Below, piece after piece: positions 61,048-64,000 of a DNA stretch of 64,000 bases. The notes below the pieces were generated by a model. That model was given only the letters and a program-made list of their open reading frames with translations, did not search any database and was not told the origin of the DNA. Made by a program: the position numbers and the translations under genes. The stretch is from NCBI RefSeq assembly GCF_964656455.1, contig NC_135712.1:68763239-68827238 (forward strand). The letters run 5' to 3'. This DNA comes from Halichoerus grypus (taxonomy: Eukaryota > Chordata > Mammalia > Carnivora > Phocidae). Position 1 is the first letter of the stretch; each line of letters starts with the position of its first letter.

Positions 61048-61727
61048 CTGTGGAGGAGGAGAACAGATTTAATAACTACCACAAAGAGGGGGAAAATGTG
61101 ATACTGTATCTGAGTTTTCACACAAACACATTTCTAACTTCATTTGTATAAATACACGTGGCTCATCACAGCAATTTGTCCCCATTTGATTTTTGTTCTA
61201 AAATAATACGATTCTGCTATGTCAGAGTTATCCAGGAAAAATACCTAAGGCACCCAGCCAAATTAACAATCATACTTTTAAAAATAAGGTGACTAACTTA
61301 CTCAGTTTGTGTTTTCAAAGTCCCCGTGAAGTTTTGCATATTTGGTTTGCACGTTTGTTAGACTTCTCTATAAGCATGCTTCGTGCACTCATCAATTCTC
61401 CCAGGGAACACTTACTTACTTGCCCACCTTGACAAGCATCATGCCAGAAACAAACGGCGGAGACAGGCGGGTCCTGCCCTGTGATGAGTCAGGGGACTAC
61501 ACCGTGAAGTGGGGAGAGGTGAGCGCCATAGGGCAACACAATCTACCACAGAAATTCAAAGACACTCTCTTCCAGTTGCCGAGAACCAGGGAGGGCTTCA
61601 TAAAGGAGACCACCCTTAAAGCATTTTCGGAATCGGTGCCAGGATGGGGAGAGGAGGAAGGAGCCTATACACAAATGTTCAGAAGCAGCGTGCCTCAGAA
61701 GGGAGCAGGCTGAACTGGGAAGAATAC

Positions 61728-61794
61728 CTGAAGTCAAATTTCTCCGTGTCAGCTTTTGCATAGTGGTTTGAACTTCACCTTTCTCCTCGGAAAC
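61728..61794 (-). CDS. MUC13: MUC13 probable SEA exon with frame conflict
   Basis: Seen: 67 nt between acceptor CTTTCTCCAG (before 61794) and donor CAG/GTATTC (after 61728). Only one frame is open: VSEEKGEVQTTMQKLTRRNL then TS. It lines up with the SEA segment that precedes FK..F in mucin-13 (EEK and QxL shared). Conflict: this open frame leaves one extra base, and joining it to the next exon gives TAA at once; the frame that would fit the next exon contains two TGA stops here. So it is either a frameshifted exon (real or sequencing), one spliced differently, or an exon this species skips. Upstream exons would lie beyond 64000. Confidence 0.5.
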
Positions 61795-64000
61795 CTGGAG
61801 AAAGCAGTAAATTCCTACCGCATAGGGCTATAATGTTGTCAAACGAGATGGAATATATGACACATGGCTTTGGGAGCTGGACGGGGCTCCAAGCACGGGT
61901 ACATCTTACTAGGCAGAATTGTGTTGAGAGCAGACAACTCTAGATACTCGCAGAGAAGGGGCCAGAGATAAAGCTGGAACCTCTGGCAGGGGTGAGGTGG
62001 AGGTGGGGTGAGGGTCCCAATGAGGATGTAAGTTCACTGATGCCAAGAATGGGGGTTTGTTTTCTCTTTCTGATGACATAACATCCCCCCACCCCCACCC
62101 CACAGTACTCAGTACAGGGCAATCCCCAGGAAATGTTCTACAAACACTGGCTGACTGATGACTGAACGAATTAAATGTGAAAGACATGACCTTGGACATG
62201 TCTTCCCCTCTGTGGGCCCCAACTTCCGTATTTTATTATATGAGCATTGAACTGAGTTGGTGCAACCTTTTCATAATCCATGACTTTTTATTATTTTTCT
62301 CCTCATGGCGATCCAATGCTCTAAAGATCATGGCAACCAATGTCATTTTAGAAAAGATGTTATTTCTCTTTTATCCTAGTCAAATTCAAATAAATTTGAT
62401 GCTCTAATTCATCTGGGTAGCCTTATATCCAGAATACATCTACATGCCTTTTAATTCTTTTAAATACTAGGAATAGCTGGTATTTCTGTAAACCATCGGA
62501 GGCCTGGCAGTTTACTTAGGACAAGTTCACTGGATGACCTCCAAGGTCCCTCTCATTTACCTACTGACCATTGCCCATTTAATTTTCTTATTCCCAAAGA
62601 AGAGAGATTACAAAATTGGCATCTGGCATAGGAGATTTTTTTTTTTTTTAATCTTCCAGGTCACCCTTTGAGGATGTTGGGCTATACACGTCTCAAACTG
62701 AAGGGCTGTTAAGTCCAGACAAGAAGGCAGGAGCCATCCAAACAGGCCTGCCGGGCCTCTATGCACAACAGAGCCAGCAGGTGAGGAGGCGTTTGAGAAG
62801 CAGCCTTGTGGTCAGGCAGGTCTGAGTTCAAATCCCCACCTCCTCACTCATCAGCTGGGTGACCTGCGGTCAGTTACTTAACCTTCCTGATCCTTGGTAG
62901 CCTCATCAGCAAAACAGCACCGTAGTACCATCTTCCCCACTGGGCTGTTTTCAGAACTTGAATTATTACACATAAAATGCCAGGCACATACGCAACAGGG
63001 AAACTCCAAATCCCTCTGCAGACTGTCCATTTGGATCCAGCTGGGTAGAAAATGGACCCTGCGAGACGTCGCAGGGCCTGAGCTAGAACTGTCCCGGCTA
63101 CAAAGTCTGCTAAGGGGATCTTGAAGAAAGTCAATTGTCTTTTTTTTTTTTTTTTTGTCTCTGGGGAGTCGCAAAAGAGTTCTGGCGTATCCCCTTCAGA
63201 AGAAAAGCTTCCCGGAAATTAGAAGAATGCTCTATCCCCTCCCTGGTCCCTCTGAAATTATCAAGACCTAACTGAGATCAAGTCTTAAAATTGGTATCTG
63301 AAGGGCATAGGCGTGTAGCAGGAGGGGTCTTTTGGACACCCATACCCAAAGCAAGCTTGGGGGATGTAGTGGTCACTGCTCAGGAAAGCCACAAGACAAC
63401 GGAGGGGTTCCCTGGAAATAGGAACACATTGATGTTGCTATCCTCAACGTACTGAATATCATCCAAGTGGGCCAATTGGAATGTAGGTCCAGGATAAGAG
63501 GTAAGTCATGGCCAGCTGGTCCATCATGCTTAGGTGTTATGACAAGGGGCCAAGGCCAAGGCTGGGCTACTAAAGCCACGGTTTTTATCCGAGCAGCACC
63601 AGGCACGGGCTGTTTGGTCATGAGCACCAGCGCTCTCTGTGCTATCTGTAAATCATTCAGACAATGATGTTTTATGTTCTACTAATTCTGCTAGCAAAAC
63701 TCTTTTGTAATAAAATAATTCTGAATTGAAAGATACAGTCTTCAATGTCTTCTTTAGTTCTTAAAAGTGTTTCTACACTTATGGTTCTAAGACATATTTA
63801 CAGTCTACTGTTTTTTCCCTTTAAAATTAAACTTTCAGAAACATTGGCTCTATGTCCTCTATACGCTCTTTCAGATCTAACATCTGTGGTTCCAGAATGG
63901 AGATTTCCATCCCTTTTCATGTTGACACATTCACTCACAATAATCAGAATGAAATGAAGCTATTGTTCATTTTGACATTTTTAATAGTGGAGAAAAGTAA
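61795..64000 (-). other. MUC13: MUC13 upstream intron (partial)
   Basis: No exon recognised. I looked for the first EGF exon and for mucin Ser/Thr repeats on the minus strand and did not find them, so they should lie beyond 64000. Contains a MIR (62785-62995). Confidence 0.6.
62785..62995 (+). repeat. MIR-type SINE
   Basis: gtctgagttcaaatccccac ... agctgggtgacctgcggtca ... catcagcaaaacagcaccg ... ataaaatgccaggcacata: forward MIR. Confidence 0.65.

Noticed and set aside
62874..63627. Minus-strand frames checked as possible upstream MUC13 exons
   Set aside because: No EGF cysteine pattern, no Ser/Thr-rich mucin repeat and part is a MIR.

Overview
The window comes from a mammalian nuclear genome, most likely a caniform carnivore (dog, bear, seal or mustelid group; I cannot name the species). 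The evidence is more than thirty copies of the tRNA-Lys-type carnivore SINE (CAN-SINE), with its tRNA-like head, CT-rich body and A-rich tail, together with 5'-truncated L1 3' ends. Coding sequence is a very small fraction of the window and lies in short exons with good GT/AG borders. Nearly all long open frames are chance frames in introns, repeats or the CpG island.

Two genes are present, both read on the minus strand. (1) ITGB5 (integrin beta-5): the first four coding exons, from the start codon at 35047-35049 in a large CpG island back to 3135. They encode the signal peptide, the PSI domain, the PSI/hybrid segment and the start of the beta-I domain with its DxSxS metal-binding motif. The other exons lie beyond position 1. 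(2) MUC13 (transmembrane mucin-13): the 3' half of the gene, with exons for part of the SEA domain, two EGF-like segments after it, a short EGF remainder, the transmembrane helix and the cytoplasmic tail ending at a stop at 52244-52246. The mucin repeat exons, first EGF and signal peptide lie beyond 64000. The order ITGB5-MUC13 in the same orientation matches human 3q21.

Layout: 1-3134 ITGB5 intron 4 with a composite L1; 3135-3384 exon 4; 3385-13403 intron 3; 13404-13608 exon 3; 13609-23507 intron 2, holding a decayed antisense-oriented ENO1 processed pseudogene; 23508-23593 exon 2; 23594-34979 intron 1, with a candidate regulatory element near 31.8-32.06 kb; 34480-35860 CpG island, exon 1 and promoter; about 35.9-49.3 kb intergenic, dense in SINEs; about 49.35-64 kb MUC13.

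The two genes are neighbours rather than a functional pathway: ITGB5 pairs with alpha-v to bind vitronectin, and MUC13 is an epithelial cell-surface mucin. I found no unknown multi-gene system. The most notable points are a reading-frame conflict in the first visible MUC13 SEA exon, a MUC13 stop codon that abuts a splice donor, an L1 insertion carrying two 3' ends inside one target-site duplication, an ENO1 retrocopy that keeps recognisable 5' and 3' UTRs, a local intronic duplication, and a few unique non-coding stretches that look like regulatory elements.
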